A DNA stretch of 5,003 nt, taken from positions 1-5,003 of the forward strand of contig JAEORG010000132.1 in NCBI GenBank assembly GCA_016841005.1. Direction: 5' to 3'. Position numbers and translations under genes: made by a program. Shown here one piece after another: positions 1 to 4,771 of the stretch. Origin of the DNA: Candidatus Thorarchaeota archaeon (GTDB lineage: Archaea; Asgardarchaeota; Thorarchaeia; Thorarchaeales; Thorarchaeaceae). The first letter of the stretch is position 1, and every line of letters begins with the position of its first letter. Below the pieces are notes generated by a model. It had not been told where the DNA came from. It worked only from the letters and a program-made list of their open reading frames with translations, and ran no database searches.

Positions 1-427
1 GGCTATTTCGTTATACAAGAGATTTGTCACACATTATTATCTTGAAAACAGGAATCCAAATAGAGAAACATATGACAATCTGGAAACTCTATTTGCAAAA
101 GTGATAGAACCCAAAGAAGTACCATCTGATTGGGTAATTGTCCGAGGAATGATTGGAAATGGAAAATACGCCTATCGGAACGAAAACTGCCTATGGATTG
201 ATGCCATAGAAGACCTACCTGATTCCGAACTCAAATACTATGTCTGTTGTTATGGCGATTATGAAAGGGCTAAGGATTATCATGATAGTATAATTCTAAC
301 AATGGAACATACAATTGCCCAAGGAGATCACTATTGCTCCCGTGTTCTTCATGACACTCGAGTTGACTGGGACTTACGGCATCCTCCAAAGAGTTTCTGG
401 GATAACATCGAAGTTGAAAATGATTAG
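1..427 (+). CDS. C-terminal part of a probable L-2-amino-thiazoline-4-carboxylic acid hydrolase family protein (5' end outside window)
   Basis: The reading frame is open from base 2 to the TAG at 425-427, about 141 residues, so the true start lies upstream of the window. A GTG at 101 could be read as a start, but coding-like sequence continues before it without a stop. The visible part has a tryptophan-containing strand region, then NENCLWIDAIEDL, a tyrosine/cysteine-rich YYVCCYGDYERAK stretch, and the family-like HTIAQGDHYC segment at 308-337. This order (C-x-W near the middle, then CY-D, then a TxxxGDxYC motif near the C-terminus) is what I recall for the ATC hydrolase family. The characterised bacterial member opens the thiazoline ring in a route to L-cysteine; archaeal members are mostly of unknown function. 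Here the residues after GDHYC are SRVL rather than the usual DFR-like sequence, so the substrate may differ. The gene converges on tRNA-Asp. Family assignment is moderate, and the reaction is not established. Confidence 0.6.
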   Translation, partial: AISLYKRFVTHYYLENRNPNRETYDNLETLFAKVIEPKEVPSDWVIVRGMIGNGKYAYRNENCLWIDAIEDLPDSELKYYVCCYGDYERAKDYHDSIILTMEHTIAQGDHYCSRVLHDTRVDWDLRHPPKSFWDNIEVEND

Positions 428-430
428 TTC

Positions 431-449
431 ATAAAAAGAGCGAGAAAAG
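431..449 (-). terminator. oligo-T termination tract downstream of tRNA-Asp
   Basis: Read on the minus strand, the encoded CCA is followed closely by TTTT (448-445) and then TTTTT (437-433). Archaeal RNA polymerase terminates at such T runs without needing a hairpin. This end falls just before the stop of the convergent upstream gene. Confidence 0.55.
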
Positions 450-527
450 TGGCGCCCCCGCCGGGACTTGAACCCGGGTCTCAAGAGTGACAGTCTTGAA
501 TGCTAGACCGGACTACACTACAGGGGC
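450..527 (-). tRNA. tRNA-Asp (anticodon GUC), CCA end encoded
   Basis: On the minus strand the cloverleaf closes fully. The acceptor stem is GCCCCTG (527-521) with CGGGGGC (460-454), including one U-G pair. The D-stem is GTGT/GCAT with an 11-base loop containing GG. The anticodon stem is CAAGA/TCTTG around the loop CTGTCAC (493-487), which places anticodon GTC at 491-489. A four-base variable region follows, then the T-arm CCGGG-TTCAAGT-CCCGG. The discriminator at 453 is G, as expected for aspartate tRNAs in archaea. CCA is encoded at 452-450. There is no intron. Position 37 is A and position 38 is C. The tRNA reads GAY codons and so is not itself a KEOPS substrate (t6A is made on ANN-decoding tRNAs), although KEOPS genes lie nearby. 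It sits downstream of the LSm gene on the same strand, but a T5 tract separates them. Confidence 0.97.
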
Positions 528-536
528 ATTTATGTT

Positions 537-558
537 CCAGACACCACTGGGTGTCGGG
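537..558 (-). other. small hairpin in the tRNA-Asp 5' leader region
   Basis: GACACC (540-545) pairs perfectly with GGTGTC (550-555) around a four-base loop. After one mismatch, two more pairs (537-538 with 557-558) can extend it. It lies about 10 bases before the mature tRNA 5' end on the minus strand, so it would be in the leader removed by RNase P. No T run follows it directly, so it is not a standard terminator. Its role, if any, is unknown. Confidence 0.35.
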
Positions 559-582
559 CAGTCCGCTTCGAATCTCGATTTT

Positions 583-591
583 CTATTAAAG
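583..591 (-). promoter_or_regulatory. possible TATA box for tRNA-Asp
   Basis: The minus strand reads CTTTAATAG here in an AT-rich patch inside an otherwise GC-richer spacer. Transcription starting about 25 bases downstream would begin near 562 and give a leader of about 35 bases before the tRNA. The T5 tract after the LSm stop lies upstream of this box, which supports an independent tRNA promoter. The sequence match to a TATA consensus is only fair. Confidence 0.4.
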
Positions 592-609
592 TTGTCGTTG
601 CGGTCCGGC

Positions 610-614
610 AAAAA
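610..614 (-). terminator. T5 tract after the LSm gene
   Basis: Minus-strand TTTTT begins about 10 bases past the LSm stop codon (627-625), a typical position and form for an archaeal oligo-T transcription end. It is short, so read-through into the tRNA remains possible. Confidence 0.4.
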
Positions 615-624
615 GCGAAGTAAT

Positions 625-873
625 CTATTCTTCTGGAATCCGAATCCAGAGGATATTGTTCCCCCTGAGCAATATTTCACCGTACTTGGCCTTTGGTTGA
701 GGAACTCCATCTTCACCAGGTACTAATTCTTCAGCGTCAGCCAATGTGAGATTCATGTAGACATCACATCGTGTGAGGCGCCCGCTGAATATTCTCTGAT
801 CTTTAAGCTTGATTGATACAACTTCATTAAGATTCTGTTCAAGCGCTTTGATGGGCATTCTCTCGGCTGACAT
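625..873 (-). CDS. archaeal Sm-like (LSm/SmAP) RNA-binding protein
   Basis: An 82-residue single-domain Sm fold protein, the usual size for archaeal SmAPs. Such proteins assemble into heptameric or hexameric rings that bind U-rich RNA and act in RNA processing, turnover or chaperoning in the cytoplasm. The Sm1 motif covers about residues 21-50, with GRLTRCDVYMNLTLADAEEL including the D37-x-x-M40-N41 signature. The Sm2 motif is YGEILLRGNNILWI at 64-77, with R70-G71-N72 in the usual uridine-contacting position. A charged loop (about 51-63, VPGEDGVPQPKAK) separates them. The ATG at 873-871 is chosen because an SD-like AGAGGT (887-882) sits 8 bases before it; a TTG six codons upstream overlaps that site. 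The gene is divergent from kae1 across about 126 bases and has its own TATA box. No known partner gene is adjacent, so its specific RNA targets cannot be read from context. Confidence 0.95.
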   Translation of the reverse strand: MSAERMPIKALEQNLNEVVSIKLKDQRIFSGRLTRCDVYMNLTLADAEELVPGEDGVPQPKAKYGEILLRGNNILWIRIPEE

Positions 874-881
874 AAAATGTA

Positions 882-887
882 ACCTCT
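882..887 (-). promoter_or_regulatory. Shine-Dalgarno site of the LSm gene
   Basis: Minus-strand AGAGGT lies 8 bases before the ATG at 873. It fixes that start over the in-frame TTG at 891, whose first codons would cover the site itself. Confidence 0.7.
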
Positions 888-907
888 TCAATGTGCGCCT
901 TAGGGTG

Positions 908-917
908 TATTATAAAG
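908..917 (-). promoter_or_regulatory. TATA box of the LSm gene
   Basis: The minus strand reads CTTTATAATA, a good archaeal box A. A start about 25 bases downstream would fall near 888, just before the SD site, giving a short leader. Confidence 0.65.
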
Positions 918-953
918 GCTTTGCTACAAACCAAAGCACCTCAAAAAGGCGTC

Positions 954-961
954 AATATTAA
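954..961 (+). promoter_or_regulatory. probable TATA box of the kae1-bud32 unit
   Basis: AATATTAA lies in the divergent intergenic region. A transcription start about 25 bases downstream would be near 982, immediately before the SD at 985-989 and 18 bases before the kae1 ATG. No clear purine-rich BRE precedes it, so confidence is moderate. Confidence 0.4.
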
Positions 962-984
962 GAAGAGAGCATTGCAAAGACTCC

Positions 985-989
985 AAGGA
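985..989 (+). promoter_or_regulatory. Shine-Dalgarno site of kae1
   Basis: AAGGA sits 10 bases before the ATG at 1000. The in-frame TTG at 991 is only one base beyond the site, so the ATG is preferred. Confidence 0.55.
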
Positions 990-999
990 ATTGAAACAC

Positions 1000-1986
1000 A
1001 TGACAATATGTCTCGGAATTGAGGGAACTGCTCACTCATTTGGTGCTGGAGTTGTATCCAGTGATGGTGAGGTTCTTTCGAACATCTGGGATATGCTACA
1101 ACCGAAAGAAGGTGGAATTCATCCACGAGAGGCCAGCCAACATCATGCTGACCTAGGTCCAGGTATTATCAAGAACGCGCTTGACGATGCAGGTATTGGA
1201 ATGCAAGAAATTGATATGATTGCTTTTTCGCAAGGTCCTGGGCTTGGACCATGTCTACGAACAACTGCAACTATGGCTCGTACACTATCACTTCGCTTCG
1301 ATGTACCTCTAGTTGGTGTGAATCATTGTGTAGCACATATTGAGATAGGTTGCCTTGAATCCAAGTTTCAAGATCCTGTTACAGTCTATGTTTCTGGTGG
1401 CAATTCACAAGTCATCGCATTTGCAGGCGGTAGGTATCGGACCTTTGGAGAAACTTTGGATATTGCTATTGGAAATATGCTTGATGTCTTTGGTAGACAC
1501 GCAGGAATGCAGTTCCCCGCAGGACCAAAAGTCGAAAAATATGCCAAACAAGGATCCAATTATCATCCCCTACCATATTCTGTAAAGGGAATGGATGTGA
1601 GCTACTCGGGGATGCTCACTGCGTCTCGGCGTCTGTTTTCGGAGGGAGTACCACTACCTGATATCTGTCATAGTATTCAAGAAACTGCATTTGGTATGCT
1701 AGCAGAAATTGCAGAACGTGCTATAGCACATACCAAGAAGAAAGAACTTCTTCTCACTGGAGGAGTAGCTCGAAACAACCGTCTTACAGAGATACTCAAA
1801 GGGGTGGCAGAAAGACACGAAGCATCTTTTCATCGTGTTACACCTTCATTGGCTGGAGATCAAGGTGCCATGATTGCTTGGACTGGAATATTACAACATA
1901 ATAGCGGTGATATTCTAGAGATAGACACATCAAAAGTTCGACCTAAGTGGAGGACTGATGAACAAGATATTGGGTGGAAGTCATGA
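1000..1986 (+). CDS. kae1: KEOPS complex subunit Kae1, tRNA N6-threonylcarbamoyladenosine (t6A37) transferase
   Basis: A 328-residue protein of the Kae1/TsaD/Qri7 family (ASKHA fold), the catalytic subunit of KEOPS. It transfers the threonylcarbamoyl group from threonylcarbamoyl-AMP to A37 of ANN-decoding tRNAs. Visible motifs in order are the N-terminal GIEGTAHSFGAG (6-17), HPREASQHHA (41-50), the metal-binding pair H109 and H113 in NHCVAHIE, the phosphate-loop VSGGNSQV (131-138), ETLDIAIGNMLD (151-162), PLPYSVKGMDVSYSG (190-204), LLTGGVARNNRL (251-262) and the metal-binding D287 in LAGDQGAM. All catalytic residues appear intact. Length and motif spacing match free-standing archaeal Kae1. 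Its end overlaps bud32 by 4 bases (ATGA), which implies translational coupling. In some archaea the two are fused, and here the C-terminal KVRPKWRTDEQDIGWKS looks like the linker region of such fusions. Start ATG 1000 is chosen from SD spacing. Identification is secure. Confidence 0.98.
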   Translation: MTICLGIEGTAHSFGAGVVSSDGEVLSNIWDMLQPKEGGIHPREASQHHADLGPGIIKNALDDAGIGMQEIDMIAFSQGPGLGPCLRTTATMARTLSLRFDVPLVGVNHCVAHIEIGCLESKFQDPVTVYVSGGNSQVIAFAGGRYRTFGETLDIAIGNMLDVFGRHAGMQFPAGPKVEKYAKQGSNYHPLPYSVKGMDVSYSGMLTASRRLFSEGVPLPDICHSIQETAFGMLAEIAERAIAHTKKKELLLTGGVARNNRLTEILKGVAERHEASFHRVTPSLAGDQGAMIAWTGILQHNSGDILEIDTSKVRPKWRTDEQDIGWKS

Positions 1987-2618
1987 AAATAGAGGGCAAA
2001 CCAATAGCTATCGGTGCAGAATCCACCATTTCGAAGGTAGACCTTTGGGGTCAGTCCTTTGTTCTGAAATATCGTCCCAGTAAACCATACCTCTTGCCCG
2101 AGATTGACAAGATTTTACGAACCACTCGTACCAATCGAGAGTGCAAATCGCTAACATTTGCACGAACACTTGGAGTTCCAACTCCAGCTGTGCACTCAGT
2201 TGATCTTAGTGATTGTACTATTCTCATGGACTTCATTGAAGGAAAGCAATTGAAAGAAATTGCAAACACAACCTCTGAGAAGCAGCTCAATGAACTATGT
2301 AATCAGTTTGGTCAACTTATCGCTCACTTACATGCTGGTGGAATGGTTCATGGTGATCCTACTACAAGCAATCTTATTGTATCTCCCAAGAACGAAATCT
2401 GGATAATTGACTTTGGCCTGTCTGAGTTGAATGCCACTGTTGAGATGAAGGGGGTTGATCTTCATCTGATTAGAAGGGCACTCGAAACGACCCATTGGGA
2501 CCTCCAAGAAGAGATGTTAGAGAACACGCTCAAAGGATATGCTTCTGTTCTTGGTGATGAATCTGACCAAGTATTAGCAAGAATGGAAGAGATACGCGAA
2601 AGAGGCCGTTATCACTAG
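1983..2618 (+). CDS. bud32: KEOPS complex subunit Bud32, atypical protein kinase/ATPase
   Basis: A 211-residue Bud32/PRPK family protein (piD261), the ATPase that binds Kae1 and is needed for t6A synthesis. Motifs in order are the short nucleotide loop GAESTI (11-16), the ATP-contacting lysine K29 in VLKYRPSKPYLLPEID, RTTRTNRECK (46-55) with helix-C glutamate E53, the hinge region ILMDFIEG (80-87), the catalytic loop HGDPTTSN (123-130) with D125 and N130, the metal-binding DFG at 143-145, KGVDLHLIRRALETTH (156-171) and the basic C-terminal tail RERGRYH. Lack of a full glycine-rich loop and activation segment is normal in this family. The ATG at 1983 overlaps the kae1 stop and has a GGTGG-like SD six to seven bases upstream; a GTG at 1974 is an inferior alternative. 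About 88 bases separate it from uS15, which has its own promoter. Confidence 0.97.
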   Translation: MKIEGKPIAIGAESTISKVDLWGQSFVLKYRPSKPYLLPEIDKILRTTRTNRECKSLTFARTLGVPTPAVHSVDLSDCTILMDFIEGKQLKEIANTTSEKQLNELCNQFGQLIAHLHAGGMVHGDPTTSNLIVSPKNEIWIIDFGLSELNATVEMKGVDLHLIRRALETTHWDLQEEMLENTLKGYASVLGDESDQVLARMEEIRERGRYH

Positions 2619-2632
2619 GAACGTAAGCAAAT

Positions 2633-2640
2633 CTTTATAT
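2633..2640 (+). promoter_or_regulatory. TATA box of the uS15 operon
   Basis: CTTTATAT is a near-consensus archaeal box A, preceded by a purine/A-rich AGCAAAT that may serve as the BRE. A start about 25 bases downstream (near 2662) gives a leader of about 45 bases. It begins 15 bases past the bud32 stop, so the two units are tightly packed. Confidence 0.75.
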
Positions 2641-2693
2641 CCACACTTCAAAGGCAATCGAGAATAGTCGGTTTCTTAGGAACCAATTTTCCA

Positions 2694-2699
2694 AGAGGT
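2694..2699 (+). promoter_or_regulatory. Shine-Dalgarno site of uS15
   Basis: AGAGGT lies 7 bases before the ATG at 2707, the same core as at the LSm gene. This shows that leadered, SD-driven initiation is used in this genome. Confidence 0.7.
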
Positions 2700-2706
2700 A
2701 TCCCTC

Positions 2707-3165
2707 ATGGCAAGAATGCACACACGACGAAAAGGTCAGTCCGGAAGCAAGCGTCCCTCCACAGTTCAAGTTCCAGAATGGCTTGACAAGGATGCAGCTT
2801 GGGTTGAAGAGAAGGTAGTTGAACTTGCTAAGGCAGGGAACACGCCGTCTATGATTGGCCTGATTTTACGAGATCAGTATGGAATCCCTCTTGTCAAGGT
2901 TGTAACTGGAAAACGGATTACCGACATTGTTCAAGAAAATGAACTCCAGAAGAGAGTTCCTGAAGACCTAAGAAACATGATTGCCAAAGCTGGTAAGATT
3001 AGGCGCCATCTTGAGGAACACGGTAAGAAAGACTTTGTTTCAAAGCGTGGTCTTCAGCTTGTCGAGAGTAAGATACACAGACTTTCCAAATACTATAGGA
3101 AGAATAAGGTTTTACCTGCAGATTGGAAGTACTCACCAGATCAGATTGCAGTTCTGCTTCGATAA
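2707..3165 (+). CDS. rps15: 30S ribosomal protein uS15 (archaeal/eukaryal type)
   Basis: A 152-residue ribosomal protein S15 of the archaeal/eukaryal form (eukaryotic S13), which carries an N-terminal extension absent from the roughly 89-residue bacterial protein. It binds the central domain of 16S rRNA and takes part in early small-subunit assembly. The extension starts with the hallmark MARMHTRRKGQSGSKRP (1-17), followed by PEWL and a helical region to about residue 60 containing MIGLILRDQYGIP (49-61). The core three-helix domain occupies about 75-152, with RRHLEEHGKKDF (99-110), the rRNA-binding SKIHRLSKYYRK (121-132) and the closing LPADWKYSP (136-144). It is the first gene of a unit with the RecJ-like gene 35 bases downstream and then pcc1. 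An S15, RecJ-like, Pcc1, S3Ae order is one I recall from other archaea. Identification is secure. Confidence 0.98.
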   Translation: MARMHTRRKGQSGSKRPSTVQVPEWLDKDAAWVEEKVVELAKAGNTPSMIGLILRDQYGIPLVKVVTGKRITDIVQENELQKRVPEDLRNMIAKAGKIRRHLEEHGKKDFVSKRGLQLVESKIHRLSKYYRKNKVLPADWKYSPDQIAVLLR

Positions 3166-3200
3166 TCTTATCATGTTGGGGTTATCTTCACATCTCAGAT

Positions 3201-4523
3201 ATGAGCGCGAAGGTCCCAAGCATTGCAAATCTTAAACCAGTGCGAGATAGGTTCGCGGATATCAATCTGAAAAAGTACAAGAAAATATTGATTCTAAGTG
3301 CAAAATCACCATCTTCAGTGATATCATCAGCTATTCTCTGTAGAAGCGCACTGAGAGCAAATATTCTGTTTCATGTGAAATTCATTGATCCCGTTTCATC
3401 AATGCAACTAATTAGAAAGGAGAAAGACTCCAACTCAAATTCATTATTGATGCTTGTAGGAATTAATGCCTATGGTAAAAAGCCATCACAGAAAGAACCC
3501 ATTGTTGATGTGGGTAGTATCTTTCATGCCAAACTTCCTATTTCTGATACTGTAGAACCAGAATTTCCTTCTCCAGCAGTAGCATATGGATTTTCAAAGG
3601 CAAAACTGAAAATTGAACTTGATGATTTGGCTCTTGCGACTGTAGGTTCGATTATTGAATCTCCTTCTGATAAAATCACAAGCAAGTTGATCAAAACAAG
3701 CGAAAAGGTTGGAATCGTTTCAGCTAAAAAGGGATTCAAAATACCGGGAACCAACTTTATTCCTCTAAATGAGCTCTTTTGCAATAGCATTTACCCATAC
3801 TTAGATGGTCTGAGTGGAGCACCTGACCAATGTAAAAAACTGCTTGAAAATACTGATTTACCATTTAAGAAACGTACTGGACACCTTAGCCAACTTACTG
3901 CTGAAGAAGCCACCCGATTGAATGCAGTATTACTACCAAGACTATCTTCATCTGCAATATCATCGATATTGGGAAGTGGGGACTATGAATTATTGCGAGA
4001 AAAACACGACAGCCCAATACGTTATGTTGCAACAATTAATGCCCTGGGACATGTTGCTTGGTGTCGAACTAAGATGGGTCTGTTTCTTGGAGTTATGATT
4101 GGCGATAGGGCAAGGCAACTTGACAGTTTGAAAGATCTTTATCGTGAGCATTGTAAAGAAGTAGTTGAGGGAGTCTACAAACTCAATGAACTATTAAATG
4201 ACACAGAGGCCCAGATACAAACGGGAAATCAGTACATATCTACTACTGTTACGATTCCAGAAGCAGTACTGTCAGATGTTGGAAGAATCACTCTTGAATC
4301 AACTATAGGCAACGAGAACAAGTTCCTTATTCTTCGAACGCCTCAATCAATTATCGTATCATGGACTCAGGATATCCCATCACTCAGAGTATTTTCAGAA
4401 ATGGCGAACATAAATCTAGCAGTGAGTTCAATTTCCCACAATTCTGTCATAGTGACTGACTCTTCTGAACAAACTCATGCAAAGATTGTAGAATTAATGC
4501 GAACAATTTTAGATGGGGCTTGA
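3201..4523 (+). CDS. RecJ/DHH-like protein with degenerate catalytic motifs (possible Cdc45-like non-catalytic homologue)
   Basis: A 440-residue protein between uS15 and pcc1, where many archaea carry a RecJ-like DHH phosphoesterase. Fold markers are present. The strand/helix LILSAKSPSSVISSAIL (30-46) aligns with motif I, but S36, S38 and S39 replace the DxDG residues. EPIVDVG (99-105) stands where a DHH would be, with only D103 kept. SPAVAYGFSKAKL (124-136) and DDLALATVGSIIE (141-153) match the archaeal RecJ core, but the final Asp of the VGxxxD motif is E153. A DHHA1-like C-terminal region follows: RTPQSIIVSW (379-388) lacks the SxR arginine, and the GGGH motif is absent, with AVSSISHNSV (407-416) near its expected place. 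Nuclease activity therefore looks lost. The family call rests on position and partial motifs, not on a search. The ATG at 3201 has no close SD; a TTG at 3123 would overlap uS15 by 43 bases. pcc1 follows immediately. Confidence 0.72.
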   Translation: MSAKVPSIANLKPVRDRFADINLKKYKKILILSAKSPSSVISSAILCRSALRANILFHVKFIDPVSSMQLIRKEKDSNSNSLLMLVGINAYGKKPSQKEPIVDVGSIFHAKLPISDTVEPEFPSPAVAYGFSKAKLKIELDDLALATVGSIIESPSDKITSKLIKTSEKVGIVSAKKGFKIPGTNFIPLNELFCNSIYPYLDGLSGAPDQCKKLLENTDLPFKKRTGHLSQLTAEEATRLNAVLLPRLSSSAISSILGSGDYELLREKHDSPIRYVATINALGHVAWCRTKMGLFLGVMIGDRARQLDSLKDLYREHCKEVVEGVYKLNELLNDTEAQIQTGNQYISTTVTIPEAVLSDVGRITLESTIGNENKFLILRTPQSIIVSWTQDIPSLRVFSEMANINLAVSSISHNSVIVTDSSEQTHAKIVELMRTILDGA

Positions 4524-4528
4524 AACCA

Positions 4529-4768
4529 GTGTTGGCTGAAATTGTTATTGAATTCGATAAGATTGAAGATGCGAACAATGTTCTAAACGCCATAAAGCCT
4601 GACAATACACCTTTGCCGCAAGGAATCTCAATTCAAACCAACGTAGAAAAAACACGGGTATCTATACAAATCAAGTGTGAACGAGGAATCGATTCTCTTC
4701 GAGCGACTGTAGAAGATATAATGAGTGCGATTGATCTGTCTGTAAGGACACTTGATACTGTGGAATAA
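4529..4768 (+). CDS. pcc1: KEOPS complex subunit Pcc1
   Basis: A small protein of about 79 residues matching the Pcc1 family (CTAG/Pcc1), the KEOPS subunit that dimerises, binds Kae1 and helps bind tRNA. It shows the family's two-strand, helix, strands, helix layout: AEIVIEFDKIEDANNVLNAI (3-22), then RVSIQIKCER (43-52) and the signature SLRATVEDIMSAIDLSVRTL (56-75). The start is uncertain. A GTG at 4529 has GGGG (4515-4518) about 10 bases upstream and lies 5 bases past the RecJ-like stop. A TTG at 4520 would make a 4-base TTGA overlap and add three residues (M-K-P), but its SD spacing would be too short. No in-frame ATG exists near the start. With kae1 and bud32 this gives three KEOPS subunits in one window, though in separate transcription units. 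Cgi121 is not seen. The gene converges on the DUF402 gene with only 3 bases between stop codons. Confidence 0.88.
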   Translation: MLAEIVIEFDKIEDANNVLNAIKPDNTPLPQGISIQTNVEKTRVSIQIKCERGIDSLRATVEDIMSAIDLSVRTLDTVE

Positions 4769-4771
4769 TAT

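Noticed and set aside
537..558. Hairpin as a bacterial-type intrinsic terminator for LSm
   Set aside because: No T run follows on the minus strand, the organism is archaeal, and a T5 tract closer to the LSm stop is a better candidate.
513..716. Minus-strand open frame of 67 codons
   Set aside because: It overlaps the tRNA 5' half and the LSm 3' end in another frame; no SD or recognisable domain.
487..726. Plus-strand open frame of 79 codons
   Set aside because: It runs antisense through the tRNA-Asp and LSm genes and resembles no protein I know.
874..891. TTG start for the LSm gene, six codons upstream
   Set aside because: Its codons cover the AGAGGT SD site used by the ATG at 873, and the extra residues are not part of the Sm domain.
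991..999. TTG start for kae1, three codons before the ATG
   Set aside because: It sits one base after the SD-like AAGGA; the ATG at 1000 has proper spacing and gives the standard Kae1 N-terminus.
1974..1982. GTG start for bud32
   Set aside because: The ATG at 1983 makes a classic ATGA overlap and has better SD spacing.
2051..2290. Minus-strand open frame inside bud32
   Set aside because: It is antisense to conserved kinase motifs, with no independent support.
3123..3200. N-terminal extension of the RecJ-like protein from a TTG
   Set aside because: It would overlap the end of uS15, encodes a cysteine/serine-rich stretch unlike the rest of the protein, and lacks an SD.
3524..3790. Minus-strand open frame of 88 codons
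   Set aside because: It lies antisense inside the RecJ-like gene and has no initiation signal or recognisable domain.
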